A DNA stretch of 64,000 bases. Source: Pseudanabaena sp. lw0831 (GTDB lineage Bacteria; Cyanobacteriota; Cyanobacteriia; Pseudanabaenales; Pseudanabaenaceae). The stretch lies in the NCBI RefSeq assembly GCF_016584665.1, contig NZ_BBJB01000114.1, positions 1 through 64,000 on the forward strand, in the 5' to 3' direction. A program made the position numbers and the translations under genes. The notes below the pieces were generated by a model, which was not told where the DNA came from, searched no databases, and was given only the letters and a program-made list of their open reading frames with translations. Shown in pieces: positions 53,198 to 62,570 of the stretch. The number at the start of each line of letters is the position of its first letter. Positions within the stretch are counted from its first letter, which is position 1.

Positions 53198-54292
53198 ATG
53201 ATGTCTAAAAAGAGTATCAATCGCAGTGTAGTCAAGTTTGTAGCTGGTGTTACACTTGCCACAGCGCTAGCATCCTGTAGCGGTAGCACCACCCCCACAC
53301 CTGGTGCAACTAGCCCAGCAGCGACACCAACAACGGCGATGAAAGATCCCGTTAAGGAACCAGAAAAAGCACCTTCTAACTTGTCTGGTAACATCACCAT
53401 TGATGGTTCTAGTACCGTTGCCCCAATCAGCAAAGCTATTGCTGAAGACTTTGCAAAATCAAACCCTGGTGTAAAAGTTCCTGTAGGTACAAGTGGTACT
53501 GGCGGTGGATTTAAGAAATTCTGTTCTGGTGATATTGATATTGCTAATGCCTCTCGTCCTATCAAAAAGGCAGAAGCTGAAGATTGCAAGAAGAACAACG
53601 TAGAGTTTGTTGAACTACCTGTTGCTGTTGATGGTCTGACTGTAGTTGTTAACAAAGAAAACACTTGGGCAAAGTGCCTTACTGTTGCTGAACTCAACAC
53701 CATGTGGAGTCCTGATTCAGAAGGCAAAATCACAACTTGGGATCAAGTTCGCCCTGATTTCCCCAAAGAAACAATTGCCCTCTTTGGTGCAGGTGCTGAC
53801 TCTGGTACATTTGACTACTTTACCGAAGCCGTCAATAAAAAATCTAAGGTGATCCGTAAGGATTATCAACCCAGTGAAGACGACAACATCACTGTTAAGG
53901 GTGTTCAAGGTGGCAAGGGTGCAATGGGCTTCTTCGGAGTTTCTTACTATGAAGAAAATGCTAAGAAGTTGACTGCTATCGAAGTTGATGGTGGAAAGGG
54001 TTGCGTTGCGCCTACTGCTGAGAATATTAACTCTGGCAAATATTCTCCCTTGTCTCGTCCTCTGTTTATCTATGTGAGCAAGAAAGCTCTAGCACGTCCT
54101 GAAGTCAAGGCTTTTGCTGATTACTACTTTAAAGATCTTAAAGTCGTCAAAGAAGTTGGTTATGTTCCGCTGCCTAGCGACGCTGTGCCTAAGATCCTTG
54201 AGCGTTTGAGTGCTGGTAAGACAGGCTCAACCTTCATGGATGCCCCTGCTGGCGTTTCCGTAGCTGAATTGCTTGCAAAAGACTTGAAATAA
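53198..54292 (+). CDS. pstS: Phosphate ABC transporter substrate-binding lipoprotein
   Basis: 364-aa periplasmic phosphate-binding protein (PstS/SphX). Signal peptide with lipobox LASC (Cys at about 27) and a Pro/Thr-rich linker up to about 60. Phosphate ligands lie in IDGSSTVAP, GTSGTGGG and AGADSGTF, then PLSRPLFIYV. It starts with tandem ATGs (53198 and 53201). It is the first gene of pstSCAB and is controlled by the Pho box, so it should be induced by phosphate starvation. Confidence 0.97.
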   Translation: MMSKKSINRSVVKFVAGVTLATALASCSGSTTPTPGATSPAATPTTAMKDPVKEPEKAPSNLSGNITIDGSSTVAPISKAIAEDFAKSNPGVKVPVGTSGTGGGFKKFCSGDIDIANASRPIKKAEAEDCKKNNVEFVELPVAVDGLTVVVNKENTWAKCLTVAELNTMWSPDSEGKITTWDQVRPDFPKETIALFGAGADSGTFDYFTEAVNKKSKVIRKDYQPSEDDNITVKGVQGGKGAMGFFGVSYYEENAKKLTAIEVDGGKGCVAPTAENINSGKYSPLSRPLFIYVSKKALARPEVKAFADYYFKDLKVVKEVGYVPLPSDAVPKILERLSAGKTGSTFMDAPAGVSVAELLAKDLK

Positions 54293-54312
54293 TTTCAAGT
54301 TAGTTTTGAGCT

Positions 54313-54340
54313 AAGCCCTCCTATCATCTATGGGGGGCTT
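54313..54340 (+). terminator. Attenuator-like hairpin between pstS and pstC
   Basis: AAGCCCTCC pairs with GGGGGGCTT across a ten-base loop, followed by a short T-rich stretch. Partial termination here would give more PstS than permease. Confidence 0.7.
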
Positions 54341-54371
54341 TGACTTTTGATGTACTTGATGAGAAAACTTT

Positions 54372-55325
54372 ATGACAAGTCCCGTAACTCCCGAAGATCT
54401 TGACCTTTATCAACGCCGCGATCGCAATATCCGTGAAAGTGCGATCGGTTACGCGTTGCTTTTTTGTGCTTTCGTTTCTGTACTGACTACAGTTGCGATC
54501 GTTTATGTCCTTGCCTCAGAAACAGTTAGCTTTTTCGGCAAGGCAAGCATTGGCGAATTTCTATTTGGTAAGACTTTAGAAAATGGTAGCTACAGCTGTA
54601 GCTGGACACCACAGTTTGCTGAAAAGGGCTTTTGTGTTTGGCCAACAGTTAACGGCACAATCATGGTGGCGCTAATTGCTATGTTGGTAGCAACTCCTCT
54701 AGGACTAGCAACTGCTGTTTATCTGTCAGAATACGCATCACCAAAATTAAGTAAATTTTTACGTCCAGTTATTGAGTTATTAGCTGGCGTACCTACTGTT
54801 GTGTATGGATACTTTGCACTAACGGTTGTTACCCCAATTTTAAGCAAGCTTATTCCTGGACTTCAAGGATTTAATGCTCTAAGCGCAGGATTGATCATGG
54901 GCGTGATGGTTATCCCAACGATCGCATCAATCAGTACTGATGCGATGATCGCTGTACCAAGCTCCCTGAGAGAAGCTGCCTATGGGCTTGGCTCAACCAA
55001 AAAAGAAGTTGCCACTGGTATTGTTTTTCCAGCGGCTTTATCTGGTATTTGTGCTGCCATAATTTTGGGCATATCCCGCGCTGTGGGTGAGACGATGATT
55101 GTCGCGATCGCTGCTGGTCAAAGACCTGTTTTGACTCTCGATCCAAGAGAAACAGTTGGCACAATGACAGCCTATATTGCTCAAGTTGCCAAGGGTGATT
55201 CACGAGTTGGCAGTGTAGAGTACCAAGCCCTCTTTGCGGTTGGGATGACGCTATTTCTGATCACTCTTCTTCTTAACATTATCAGTAAGCAAATTAGCAA
55301 ACGTTTCCAAGAAACCTATGAGTAA
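54372..55325 (+). CDS. pstC: Phosphate ABC transporter permease PstC
   Basis: 317-aa plasma membrane permease with six spans. Key parts: [33 protein letters not shown], the ATPase contact loop [20 protein letters not shown], and [15 protein letters not shown]. It starts 79 bp after pstS. Its last 8 bp overlap pstA, which suggests coupled translation. Confidence 0.97.
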   Translation: MTSPVTPEDLDLYQRRDRNIRESAIGYALLFCAFVSVLTTVAIVYVLASETVSFFGKASIGEFLFGKTLENGSYSCSWTPQFAEKGFCVWPTVNGTIMVALIAMLVATPLGLATAVYLSEYASPKLSKFLRPVIELLAGVPTVVYGYFALTVVTPILSKLIPGLQGFNALSAGLIMGVMVIPTIASISTDAMIAVPSSLREAAYGLGSTKKEVATGIVFPAALSGICAAIILGISRAVGETMIVAIAAGQRPVLTLDPRETVGTMTAYIAQVAKGDSRVGSVEYQALFAVGMTLFLITLLLNIISKQISKRFQETYE

Positions 55326-56289
55326 CGGAATCGATATATTAGAAAATATTGACGGACAACCTAGCGAATCAAAATTTGAGCCAAAGCTCGAATCTAGACA
55401 GTTTTGGGGCAAAATATTTTCCGCATTTTGTATTTTTGCAACATCTCTTGGGCTGATTGTTCTCGCATTCTTGATCTTTCAGGTAGTTAGCGACGGTTCT
55501 AGTCGCCTAAACTGGGATTTATTACAGCTGTATCCATCACGCCGTCCCTTAGAGTCTGGATACAAAGCTGCCATTCTTGGATCGATCGCAATGCTAACCT
55601 ATGTATTGCTTTTGGTGATTCCCCTTGGAGTTTGCTCGGCAATTTATTTGGAAGAATATGCCAAGAAAAACTGGTTATCTGAGTTAATTGAGCTAAATAT
55701 TTATAACTTGGCTGGTATTCCCTCGATTATTTACGGTTTATTGGGCTTAGGGCTTTTTGTTCGTGGCATTTATGGCGGTCGCGCTGTATTGGTTACAGGA
55801 ATCCTGACGATTACCTTACTAATTTTGCCGCCAGTTATTGTTATTTCTAGAGAAGCAATCCGTGCCGTTCCGCAATCAGTCCGTCAAGCCTCCTATGGAG
55901 TTGGCGCAACCAAGTGGCAAACAATTCGCCATCACGTTTTACCTAGCGCTTTACCAGGGATTTTGACTGCGGTAATTATCTCTACCTCTAGAGGTATAGG
56001 AGAGACTGCACCAATCGTTGTTCTCGGAGCTGGGACGGTTTTATTTGACCCCAAAGCTTCGCCTATCAACTTTGGAGCTTTGTTCAGTGGTAACATAGGT
56101 GGTGTATTTACCGATACATTATGGTCAAATGATAACTTCTTTTCCGTTCTCCCATACCAAATTTATGAGTGGGTTGGAGATCCGAAGCCAGAATTTCAGA
56201 CACTAGCTTCCGCAGGCATCGTCGTGCTTTTAGTCTTAGTTTTAGGCATGAACTTAGTTGCTATCTTTTTACGCAGTCGGGCTAAGTAG
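55318..56289 (+). CDS. pstA: Phosphate ABC transporter permease PstA
   Basis: 323-aa permease, partner of PstC. It has a cytoplasmic N-terminal part of about 30 residues, then six spans; [31 protein letters not shown], the coupling loop [20 protein letters not shown], and [16 protein letters not shown] are the family motifs. The ATG at 55318 is inside the last codons of pstC. Confidence 0.97.
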   Translation: MSNGIDILENIDGQPSESKFEPKLESRQFWGKIFSAFCIFATSLGLIVLAFLIFQVVSDGSSRLNWDLLQLYPSRRPLESGYKAAILGSIAMLTYVLLLVIPLGVCSAIYLEEYAKKNWLSELIELNIYNLAGIPSIIYGLLGLGLFVRGIYGGRAVLVTGILTITLLILPPVIVISREAIRAVPQSVRQASYGVGATKWQTIRHHVLPSALPGILTAVIISTSRGIGETAPIVVLGAGTVLFDPKASPINFGALFSGNIGGVFTDTLWSNDNFFSVLPYQIYEWVGDPKPEFQTLASAGIVVLLVLVLGMNLVAIFLRSRAK

Positions 56290-56334
56290 TTCAAACTATT
56301 CGCAGACTAAATTCAACAAATTTGGGGTTTTACA

Positions 56335-57150
56335 ATGAATTTAAGCAGCAATTCTTCAGAGAATCAGGCAATTTTAAAAGTAGAAGACGTTAACGTTTTC
56401 TATAGTTCCAATTCACCCGCAGTAGCTGGTGTCAACTTAGAAATCTTTAAAAATCAAATTACCGCATTTATTGGGCCTTCTGGCTGCGGTAAAAGTACGA
56501 TTTTGAGATGTTTTAATCGTCTCAATGATTTGATTGAGGGTGCAAGAGTTAAAGGATCAATCACCTTTAACGGACATAATCTTTACGATCCTAAAATCGA
56601 TCCTGTGGCAGTTCGTCGTCACATTGGGATGGTGTTTCAGCGTCCTAATCCATTTCCAAAATCAATTTACGAAAATATCGCATTTGGTCCTAGGATTAAT
56701 GGATTTAAGGGATCTAAGAATGACATGGATGACTTAGTTGAGAAGTCATTAAGATCGGCAGCAATTTGGGATGAAGTCAAAGATAAACTTAAAGAAAGCG
56801 GTTTAGCACTTTCTGGCGGTCAACAACAGCGCCTATGTATTGCTAGAGCGATCGCAGTGGAGCCACAGGTAATCTTGATGGATGAGCCATGCTCTGCACT
56901 TGATCCCATTTCAACTCTGCGGATCGAGGAGCTAATGCAAGAACTCAAGCAAAAGTTTACGTTGGTCATCGTTACGCACAACATGCAACAAGCATCAAGA
57001 TCGGCTGACATGACCGCATTTTTTAATACCGAACTTAGTGATAGCGGTAAGCGCATGGGGAAACTAGTTGAAATTGATCGCACATCAGTTATCTTCAGCA
57101 GCCCTAAGCAAGTTGCCACTGAGGAATACATTAGCGGTAGATTTGGCTAA
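56335..57150 (+). CDS. pstB: Phosphate ABC transporter ATP-binding protein PstB
   Basis: 271-aa ATPase of the high-affinity phosphate transporter. Walker [11 protein letters not shown]-loop [14 protein letters not shown], signature [14 protein letters not shown], Walker [13 protein letters not shown], and H-loop [10 protein letters not shown], plus the PstB-typical [11 protein letters not shown] and C-terminal EEYISGRFG. Last gene of pstSCAB, closed by a terminator; phoU is not present. Confidence 0.98.
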   Translation: MNLSSNSSENQAILKVEDVNVFYSSNSPAVAGVNLEIFKNQITAFIGPSGCGKSTILRCFNRLNDLIEGARVKGSITFNGHNLYDPKIDPVAVRRHIGMVFQRPNPFPKSIYENIAFGPRINGFKGSKNDMDDLVEKSLRSAAIWDEVKDKLKESGLALSGGQQQRLCIARAIAVEPQVILMDEPCSALDPISTLRIEELMQELKQKFTLVIVTHNMQQASRSADMTAFFNTELSDSGKRMGKLVEIDRTSVIFSSPKQVATEEYISGRFG

Positions 57151-57167
57151 AGCTAAAAATCAAGATT

Positions 57168-57210
57168 AAAATAAGTAAAGGGAGCGTAAAACGCTCCCTT
57201 TACTTATTTT
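57168..57210. terminator. pst operon terminator
   Basis: 19-bp perfect arms (AAAATAAGTAAAGGGAGCG and complement), loop TAAAA, with a T-run, 18 bp after pstB. Confidence 0.92.
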
Positions 57211-57228
57211 TGTAGCTTCTAAATTTTC

Positions 57229-58116
57229 ATGGTTTTAACAAGTACTGAATCGATCGCTGGGCAATATTGGCTGTGGCGCGAACAAAAAATTTATTTTGTC
57301 AAAGCGGGAAATAATACTCAGCTTCCACCGTTGCTATTAATTCATGGGTTTGGTGCATCAACCGATCATTGGCGCAAAAATATTTCTGAACTTAGCCAAG
57401 ATTTTGAAGTATATGCGATCGACTTGTTAGGCTTTGGGCGATCGCAAAAACCTGCATGGCAATATAGTGGAAGTCTTTGGCGCGATCAGCTCCATGACTT
57501 TATTACCGAAAAAATTCAACGTCCTACCGTAATTGCTGGTAACTCCCTTGGTGGTTATTCTTCGTTATGTGTAGCCGCCGATTATCCGCAATCAGTTGCT
57601 GGCATTGTCTTACTCAATAGCGCGGGGCCATTTACAGATACCAATCCCCTTGGGGCTAAAAAAGTAAATCCAATCCAAAAAGCGATCGCGCCAACATTGC
57701 AGAAAGTTTTGCGTCAACCTTGGGCAAATCAATTATTATTCAACTTTGTCCGCCGAAAATCCCGCATTCGTAACACTTTGAAAAAGGTCTATTTAGATCA
57801 ATCTGCTATTACCGATCAATTGGTCGAAGATATTTATCGTCCATCCTGTGATGAGGGTGCTGCTCAAGTTTTTGGGTCGGTGTTTAGTACTCCTCAAGGC
57901 AAAAAAGTCGATGAGCTTTTGACAGCAATGAGTTGTCCCTTGCTCATGATTTGGGGAGAAGGCGATCCTTGGATGAATTCTCGTGCTAGGGGTGCAAAAT
58001 TTCGCGAGTTTTATCCATCACTAACAGAGCATTACATTAATGCAGGGCATTGCCCCCATGATGAAAGTCCAGAGGTAGTGAATAGACTAATTCGAGATTG
58101 GTATTTGTCTCTATAG
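57229..58116 (+). CDS. Alpha/beta-fold hydrolase
   Basis: 295 aa, soluble. HGFGASTDHWRKNI, IDLLGFGRS, nucleophile elbow GNSLGG, the LIWGEGDPW acid loop and catalytic His in AGHCPHDE form a full active site. It begins only 19 bp after the pst terminator and is probably a separate unit. It is a paralogue of the protein coded at 15056-15943, with the same length and motif order. Substrate unknown. Confidence 0.88.
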   Translation: MVLTSTESIAGQYWLWREQKIYFVKAGNNTQLPPLLLIHGFGASTDHWRKNISELSQDFEVYAIDLLGFGRSQKPAWQYSGSLWRDQLHDFITEKIQRPTVIAGNSLGGYSSLCVAADYPQSVAGIVLLNSAGPFTDTNPLGAKKVNPIQKAIAPTLQKVLRQPWANQLLFNFVRRKSRIRNTLKKVYLDQSAITDQLVEDIYRPSCDEGAAQVFGSVFSTPQGKKVDELLTAMSCPLLMIWGEGDPWMNSRARGAKFREFYPSLTEHYINAGHCPHDESPEVVNRLIRDWYLSL

Positions 58117-58117
58117 C

Positions 58118-58196
58118 CCAAGAAAATTTTTGAAAGGCTTGCTTTGCAAGCTTTTCAAAAATTTTCTTGGTTTTCGTGAAAGCGTAAGGCGCTGTA
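58118..58196. repeat. Family B-like repeat, inverted orientation
   Basis: 25-bp arms 58118-58142 and 58146-58170 (start CCAAGAAAATTTTTGAAA, one G-T wobble), loop TTT. The right side AGCGTAAGGCGCTGTA matches the family B left end on the other strand. The left end of the family is missing because the hydrolase gene ends there. Confidence 0.75.
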
Positions 58197-58229
58197 TATT
58201 GAATAAACCAATAGATTAGAAAATATACA

Positions 58230-58577
58230 ATGGCAACTTGGCAATGCATTAGCAACTGTGGCGCTTGCTGTCATCTCGACCCTACCGATCGCCCTGACCT
58301 AGCAGATTACCTCACCGACGACGAACTCCAAAAATATTTAAGTATGGTGGGTAACGATGGCTGGTGTATTAACTTCGATCGCATCAATCGTAAATGTACA
58401 ATCTACGAGCAAAGACCTCGCTTTTGTCGTGTGGAACCTGAGACTTTTTATGACATGTTTGGCATTGAGCCAGAAGAACTAGATGAGTTTGCGATCGCTT
58501 GTTGCGAAGAAAATATTGAGTCGATCTATGGAGAGCGATCGCTAGAAATATTACGTTTTGAGCAAGCAGTTAAGTAG
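58230..58577 (+). CDS. YkgJ-family cysteine cluster protein
   Basis: 115 aa. The cysteine pattern CISNCGACCHLDP, then GWCINFD, KCTIYEQRPRFCRVEP and IACCEEN is that of the YkgJ (UPF0153) family, predicted to bind zinc or an iron-sulfur cluster. Function unknown in any organism I can name. Soluble; the protein has no signal peptide. The start ATG is clear, though no strong ribosome site precedes it. Confidence 0.9.
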   Translation: MATWQCISNCGACCHLDPTDRPDLADYLTDDELQKYLSMVGNDGWCINFDRINRKCTIYEQRPRFCRVEPETFYDMFGIEPEELDEFAIACCEENIESIYGERSLEILRFEQAVK

Positions 58578-58578
58578 C

Positions 58579-58643
58579 TCACAAACCCAAAAAAGACAAA
58601 GTGCCCGCGCGTAGCGGGCACTTTGTCTTTTTTGGGTTTGTGA
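58579..58643. terminator. 30-bp perfect palindrome after the YkgJ gene
   Basis: Arms 58579-58608 and 58614-58643, loop GCGTA, outer part TCACAAACCC, one base after the stop codon. Confidence 0.93.
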
Positions 58644-58670
58644 CTCTGATCACGTACATACATACATTAG

Positions 58671-58737
58671 AGTCACATCTATCCACAGATATAAGTCACA
58701 TCTATCCATAGATACAAGTCACATCTATATCTTTGAT
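58671..58737. repeat. 23-bp tandem repeat, three units
   Basis: Units starting AGTCACATCTATCCA at 58671 and 58694 differ in only two positions (ACAGATATA against ATAGATACA); the third at 58717 keeps AGTCACATCTAT and then diverges. The spacing is about two helical turns. It lies 140-200 bp before the next gene and may bind a regulator. Confidence 0.85.
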
Positions 58738-58879
58738 TTCAGAGGAAACTTATTGTTATAGAGATAGTCCTTAAAAAGTGACGACACACCAAGTCAGGCG
58801 TGGTTGATCATCACCTGAAAGACAATTACTTCTCTAATTTCATCCTTCTCGAAATCAATATACGTCTAGTACAAAAATA

Positions 58880-59068
58880 ATGAGTAACAAGAGTGTCATC
58901 AGAAATTTAGTCAACCGTGCTCTTCTCGTCAAGCGTCTTACTCCTGAACTAGAGAACATGATTAATCATGAGCTTTCTGAGCAAGGCTACATTACCGATC
59001 ATGACTACGAAGCCCTCGAATTTCTCATGCAAGCCGTCGATCAAGGCAAAGTCAGGCAAGTAAGCTAA
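58880..59068 (+). CDS. Small conserved hypothetical protein
   Basis: 62 aa, soluble and probably all helical: MSNKSVIRNLVNRALLVKRL, then TPELENMINHELSEQGYITDHDYEALEFLMQAVDQGKV. The LxxxLxxxxITDxDYxAL spacing resembles small cyanobacterial proteins of unknown role. The long 300-bp upstream region with tandem repeats suggests it is regulated. No domain recognised. Confidence 0.65.
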   Translation: MSNKSVIRNLVNRALLVKRLTPELENMINHELSEQGYITDHDYEALEFLMQAVDQGKVRQVS

Positions 59069-59156
59069 TAATTGGCTAATGCTCGCCAATTATTTAGACT
59101 TGATTTTAATCCTAAGGATGTAGACTAGAATTGCAAAAATTTGAAGTCTTGCTTGT

Positions 59157-60641
59157 ATGGGTTATTTGACCTATTCGCAGCTACATAATAAATATCAATC
59201 GCTATCTCGTCGGATAGGTTATTCGTTGATACTTTTTGGGATAACTGCACTGATTGCGACCGCGGTGAATGCTTGCAAGTCTGAGTCTGGGATCATTCCC
59301 GTTCTACCGCAGAATCCGAATATTCAAGTATTTTTTAATCAAAATCAAGCCGCTCGATACACCGACCCATACCGTAAAATTGAGCGGCTTGGCGACAACC
59401 TTGAAAGAGTAATGATTGATAACGTCAGTAACTCTAAAGTCAGCCTTGATATTGCTGTTCAGGAATTGCGTTTACCCAATATAGCTAAAGCAATTGTCGA
59501 AGCAAAATTGCGGGGTGTAAATGTCCGACTAATTCTCGAAAATAACTATAGTCGAGCTTGGAGCGAATTTACCCCTGAGCAAGTTGAGAAACTGAATGCT
59601 CGTGATCGAGATCGCTACAAAGAATTTCAAAAGTTTGCCGATATCGATAACGACGGTCGCTTAAGTGAAGATGAATTGGATCGTCGTGATGGTTTACGGC
59701 TGATCAAAGTCACCAATGTTCCTTGGATTGACGATACTGCTGATGGCTCTAAAGGCAGCGGACTAATGCATCATAAATTTATGGTGATTGATGATCAGAT
59801 CGTTTTATTTGGTTCAGCAAATTTGACCATGAGCGATATTCATGGAGACTTTACAAAGCCTGAAACTAGAGGTAATGCTAATAATCTTGTTCGTTTAGAC
59901 AGCAAAGAACTTGCGGCGAGATTTAAGCAAGAATTTAATCTTATGTGGGGGGATGGACCAAATGGGAAACCTGACAGTTTGTTTGGCACGAAAAAACCTT
60001 CCCGTAAAATTGATTATCTCATCGTTGGTGGAGCGCAAATTCGCCTTAAGTTTTCTCCAGATTCTGAAGATACAGCAAGAGAGCAGACGAGTAATGGCCT
60101 TATCGCTACAGCGATCGCAGGAACCAAAACAAATGTTGATATGGCTCTCTTTGTCTATTCCGATCAATTCATTTCCACAATCCTTGAAGAGCGTCAACAG
60201 GGAAATGTACAGATTCGGGCGTTAGTGGAACCTCAATTTGCCTATCGTGATTACTCGTCTACTCTCGATATGTGGGGACTCCAGTCCACTCAAGATTGCA
60301 AAACAGGCAAAAGCAGTGCATGGAAACAACCAATTAAAACAGTTGGTATTCCCAATCTTGTATCTGGGGATACGTTGCATCATAAGTTTGCGATTCTTGA
60401 TCGAAATCTGATTTTGACAGGTTCACACAACTGGACAAGTGCCGCCAATCATACGAACGATGAAGTTTTAGTTGCCATTCAAAATGAGACTGTAGCAGCA
60501 CATTATCAAAGGGAATATGATCGCCTTTATCAAGATGTCACTTTGGGACCCACCGCAAAACTAGTACAAGCTACTTCCAAAAGCTGTGCTGAGCGAGTTA
60601 AGAGCAAGGCGAACCCCTTGATTGAAAATTCAGAATTTTAA
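59157..60641 (+). CDS. Phospholipase D-like protein with an EF-hand loop
   Basis: 494 aa. N-terminal hydrophobic segment 20-38 ending VNAC (Cys40), so either a signal anchor or a lipoprotein. Two HKD motifs: HHKFMVIDD with SANLTMSD (His206, Lys207, about Asp213) and HHKFAILDR with SHNWT (His409, Lys410, Asp415), as in PLD-superfamily nucleases or lipid hydrolases. Between the first strands and the first HKD lies a canonical Ca-binding EF-hand loop, DIDNDGRLSEDE (162-173). Exported and calcium-sensitive activity is inferred. A family A element begins 3 bp after the stop codon. Confidence 0.88.
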   Translation: MGYLTYSQLHNKYQSLSRRIGYSLILFGITALIATAVNACKSESGIIPVLPQNPNIQVFFNQNQAARYTDPYRKIERLGDNLERVMIDNVSNSKVSLDIAVQELRLPNIAKAIVEAKLRGVNVRLILENNYSRAWSEFTPEQVEKLNARDRDRYKEFQKFADIDNDGRLSEDELDRRDGLRLIKVTNVPWIDDTADGSKGSGLMHHKFMVIDDQIVLFGSANLTMSDIHGDFTKPETRGNANNLVRLDSKELAARFKQEFNLMWGDGPNGKPDSLFGTKKPSRKIDYLIVGGAQIRLKFSPDSEDTAREQTSNGLIATAIAGTKTNVDMALFVYSDQFISTILEERQQGNVQIRALVEPQFAYRDYSSTLDMWGLQSTQDCKTGKSSAWKQPIKTVGIPNLVSGDTLHHKFAILDRNLILTGSHNWTSAANHTNDEVLVAIQNETVAAHYQREYDRLYQDVTLGPTAKLVQATSKSCAERVKSKANPLIENSEF

Positions 60642-60643
60642 TC

Positions 60644-60774
60644 CAGCAATTCTCATTATAAAAATCGGTTTTTTGAAAGCCCGCCTACGGCGGGCTTTCA
60701 AAAAACCGATTTTGGTATTTCCAGCGCCTTTGGCGCTGGAAATACCAAAATCGGTTTCATAATGAGAATTGCTG
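60644..60774. repeat. Family A element, expanded form (131 bp)
   Basis: Perfect 16-bp terminal inverted repeats CAGCAATTCTCATTAT / ATAATGAGAATTGCTG. Inside, AAAATCGGTT occurs three times in alternating orientation, and between them lie two palindromes: arms 60661-60685 / 60689-60713 (loop TAC) and 60703-60728 / 60732-60757 (loop TTT). The two share the AACCGATTTT arm, so two alternative hairpins can form. Confidence 0.93.
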
Positions 60775-60863
60775 ATTTTAATCATTGCGATCGCATGGTG
60801 CTTAAGTTTTGTTAAGCTAGAGTGTCTGAAATTTTGTGCGCCAAAAATTGCGTTAATACAAAC

Positions 60864-62201
60864 ATGGTCAATCTGGTTCAAACCGTCAAACCCACGATCG
60901 CATTCTCTCATTTGGGTTGTGAAAAGAACCGCGTCGATACGGAACATATGCTGGGATTGCTAGTACAAGCGGGTTATCAAGTCGATAGCAACGAAGAACT
61001 TGCCGATTATGTGATCGTCAATACCTGTAGCTTTATCGAAGATGCTCGTCGTGAATCTGTACGAACATTGGTTGAACTTGCCGATATGGGCAAACGCATC
61101 GTCATCGCTGGCTGCATGGCGCAACACTTTCAGCAAGAATTGCTTGATGAAATCCCTGAAGCAGTCGCCCTAGTCGGTACTGGCGACTATCAAAAAATTG
61201 TCGATGTGATCGAACGTGCCGAAAAAGGCGAACGAGTCAAAGAAGTTACTCAAGTTCCTACCTATATCGCTGATGACACAGTACCGCGCTATCGCACTAC
61301 CAATGAAGCTGTTGCCTATGTGCGGGTTGCTGAAGGTTGTGATTATCGTTGTGCATTTTGCATCATTCCCCATTTACGCGGCGATCAGCGATCGCGATCG
61401 ATTGAGTCGATTGTGACTGAATGCGATCGCTTAGCTACCGAAGGTGTAAAAGAAATTATCTTGATTTCGCAAATCACCACCAATTATGGACTAGATATTT
61501 ACGGTCAGCCCCGCCTTGCCGAACTCTTAACCGCCCTCGGAAAAGTTGATGTCCCTTGGATCAGAATGCATTACGCCTATCCCACAGGCTTGACTCCGAA
61601 AGTCATCAATGCAATGAAGTGTACGCCTAACGTGGTTCCTTATCTGGACTTGCCATTGCAGCATTCCCATCCTGATGTGTTAAGAGCGATGAATCGTCCT
61701 TGGCAAGGGCGGATCAATGACAAGATCATGGAGCAAATCAAAGCATCGCTCCCTAACGCTATCACCCGCACAACCTTTATTGTCGGCTTCCCTAGTGAAA
61801 CTGAGGAGCAGTTTGAGCATTTACTAGAATTTGTGAAGCGCCATCAATTTGATCATGTCGGTGTATTTACGTTCTCGGCTGAAGAAGGGACACCTGCCTT
61901 TGATTTGCCTAACCAGTTGCCCGAAGAAGTCAAACAAGACCGCCGCGATCGCATCATGGCTGCTCAACAGGAAATTTCTTTCAAGAATAACCAGTTAGAG
62001 ATCGGTAAAACCGTTGATGTGTTGATCGAGCAAGAAAATCCAGACACAGGTGAACTAATTGGGCGATCGGCAAGATTTGCTCCTGATGTTGATGGTGTCG
62101 TCTATGTCCGTGATCCCCTTAGCAAAGCAACTCTCGGCTCCATGTTTTCCGTCAAAATTACCGCCGCCGATCATTACGATCTATTCGGTGAAATAGTCTA
62201 A
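60864..62201 (+). CDS. rimO: Ribosomal protein S12 methylthiotransferase RimO
   Basis: Radical-SAM enzyme that adds a methylthio group to Asp88 of ribosomal protein S12. 445 aa from [13 protein letters not shown]-terminal UPF0004 domain with cysteines in [19 protein letters not shown] and AGCMAQ (second cluster), radical-SAM motif [11 protein letters not shown], the central [13 protein letters not shown], and a C-terminal TRAM domain. In many relatives the middle reads AQDTT/SQDTT; here SQITT has Ile in place of Asp. Upstream is the family A element. Confidence 0.96.
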   Translation: MVNLVQTVKPTIAFSHLGCEKNRVDTEHMLGLLVQAGYQVDSNEELADYVIVNTCSFIEDARRESVRTLVELADMGKRIVIAGCMAQHFQQELLDEIPEAVALVGTGDYQKIVDVIERAEKGERVKEVTQVPTYIADDTVPRYRTTNEAVAYVRVAEGCDYRCAFCIIPHLRGDQRSRSIESIVTECDRLATEGVKEIILISQITTNYGLDIYGQPRLAELLTALGKVDVPWIRMHYAYPTGLTPKVINAMKCTPNVVPYLDLPLQHSHPDVLRAMNRPWQGRINDKIMEQIKASLPNAITRTTFIVGFPSETEEQFEHLLEFVKRHQFDHVGVFTFSAEEGTPAFDLPNQLPEEVKQDRRDRIMAAQQEISFKNNQLEIGKTVDVLIEQENPDTGELIGRSARFAPDVDGVVYVRDPLSKATLGSMFSVKITAADHYDLFGEIV

Positions 62202-62203
62202 AT

Positions 62204-62280
62204 AAGTACCTATACAATAAAAGCCTAGAATCCTGCGCTGCCCTTGCAACGGGTGGCATAGGCTTCTAGGTTTAATGTGC
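62204..62280. repeat. Degenerate family C repeat
   Basis: Left AAGTACCTATACAATAAA, right TTTAATGTGCG; the central stem starts AAGCCTAGAA / TTCTAGGTTT with one wobble and then has several mismatches around GCCCTTGCAACGGGT. It is one of few copies with imperfect arms. Confidence 0.7.
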
Positions 62281-62570
62281 GAGAGTTGCTGCTTAAGGAT
62301 TACAGCCTCATTTTGGTATATCTAGCTACATAGTTTTTAGAAAACTTATATCAAGACGATAAAAATAACTTTTATATAACTTTTTAACTTCTTTTTACTA
62401 ACCTTTGTATATCTATTAATGGTTTCACAACATAGAAAAGCGTGAATAATAGAACCCAAGAAGCAAGAAACAAGTTTGCGTTGTCAAGCAATCTAGATTC
62501 CCTTCTACATCGGATGCTAGACATTAGAACCCAAAATATTACTCTCTTAAAGAAGCTAGAAGGAAGAACA

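Noticed and set aside
53146-53733. 195-aa open frame on the minus strand over pstS
   Set aside because: It is a shadow of the pstS codons, has low-complexity Thr/Ser/Pro content, no ribosome site, and no recognisable domain.
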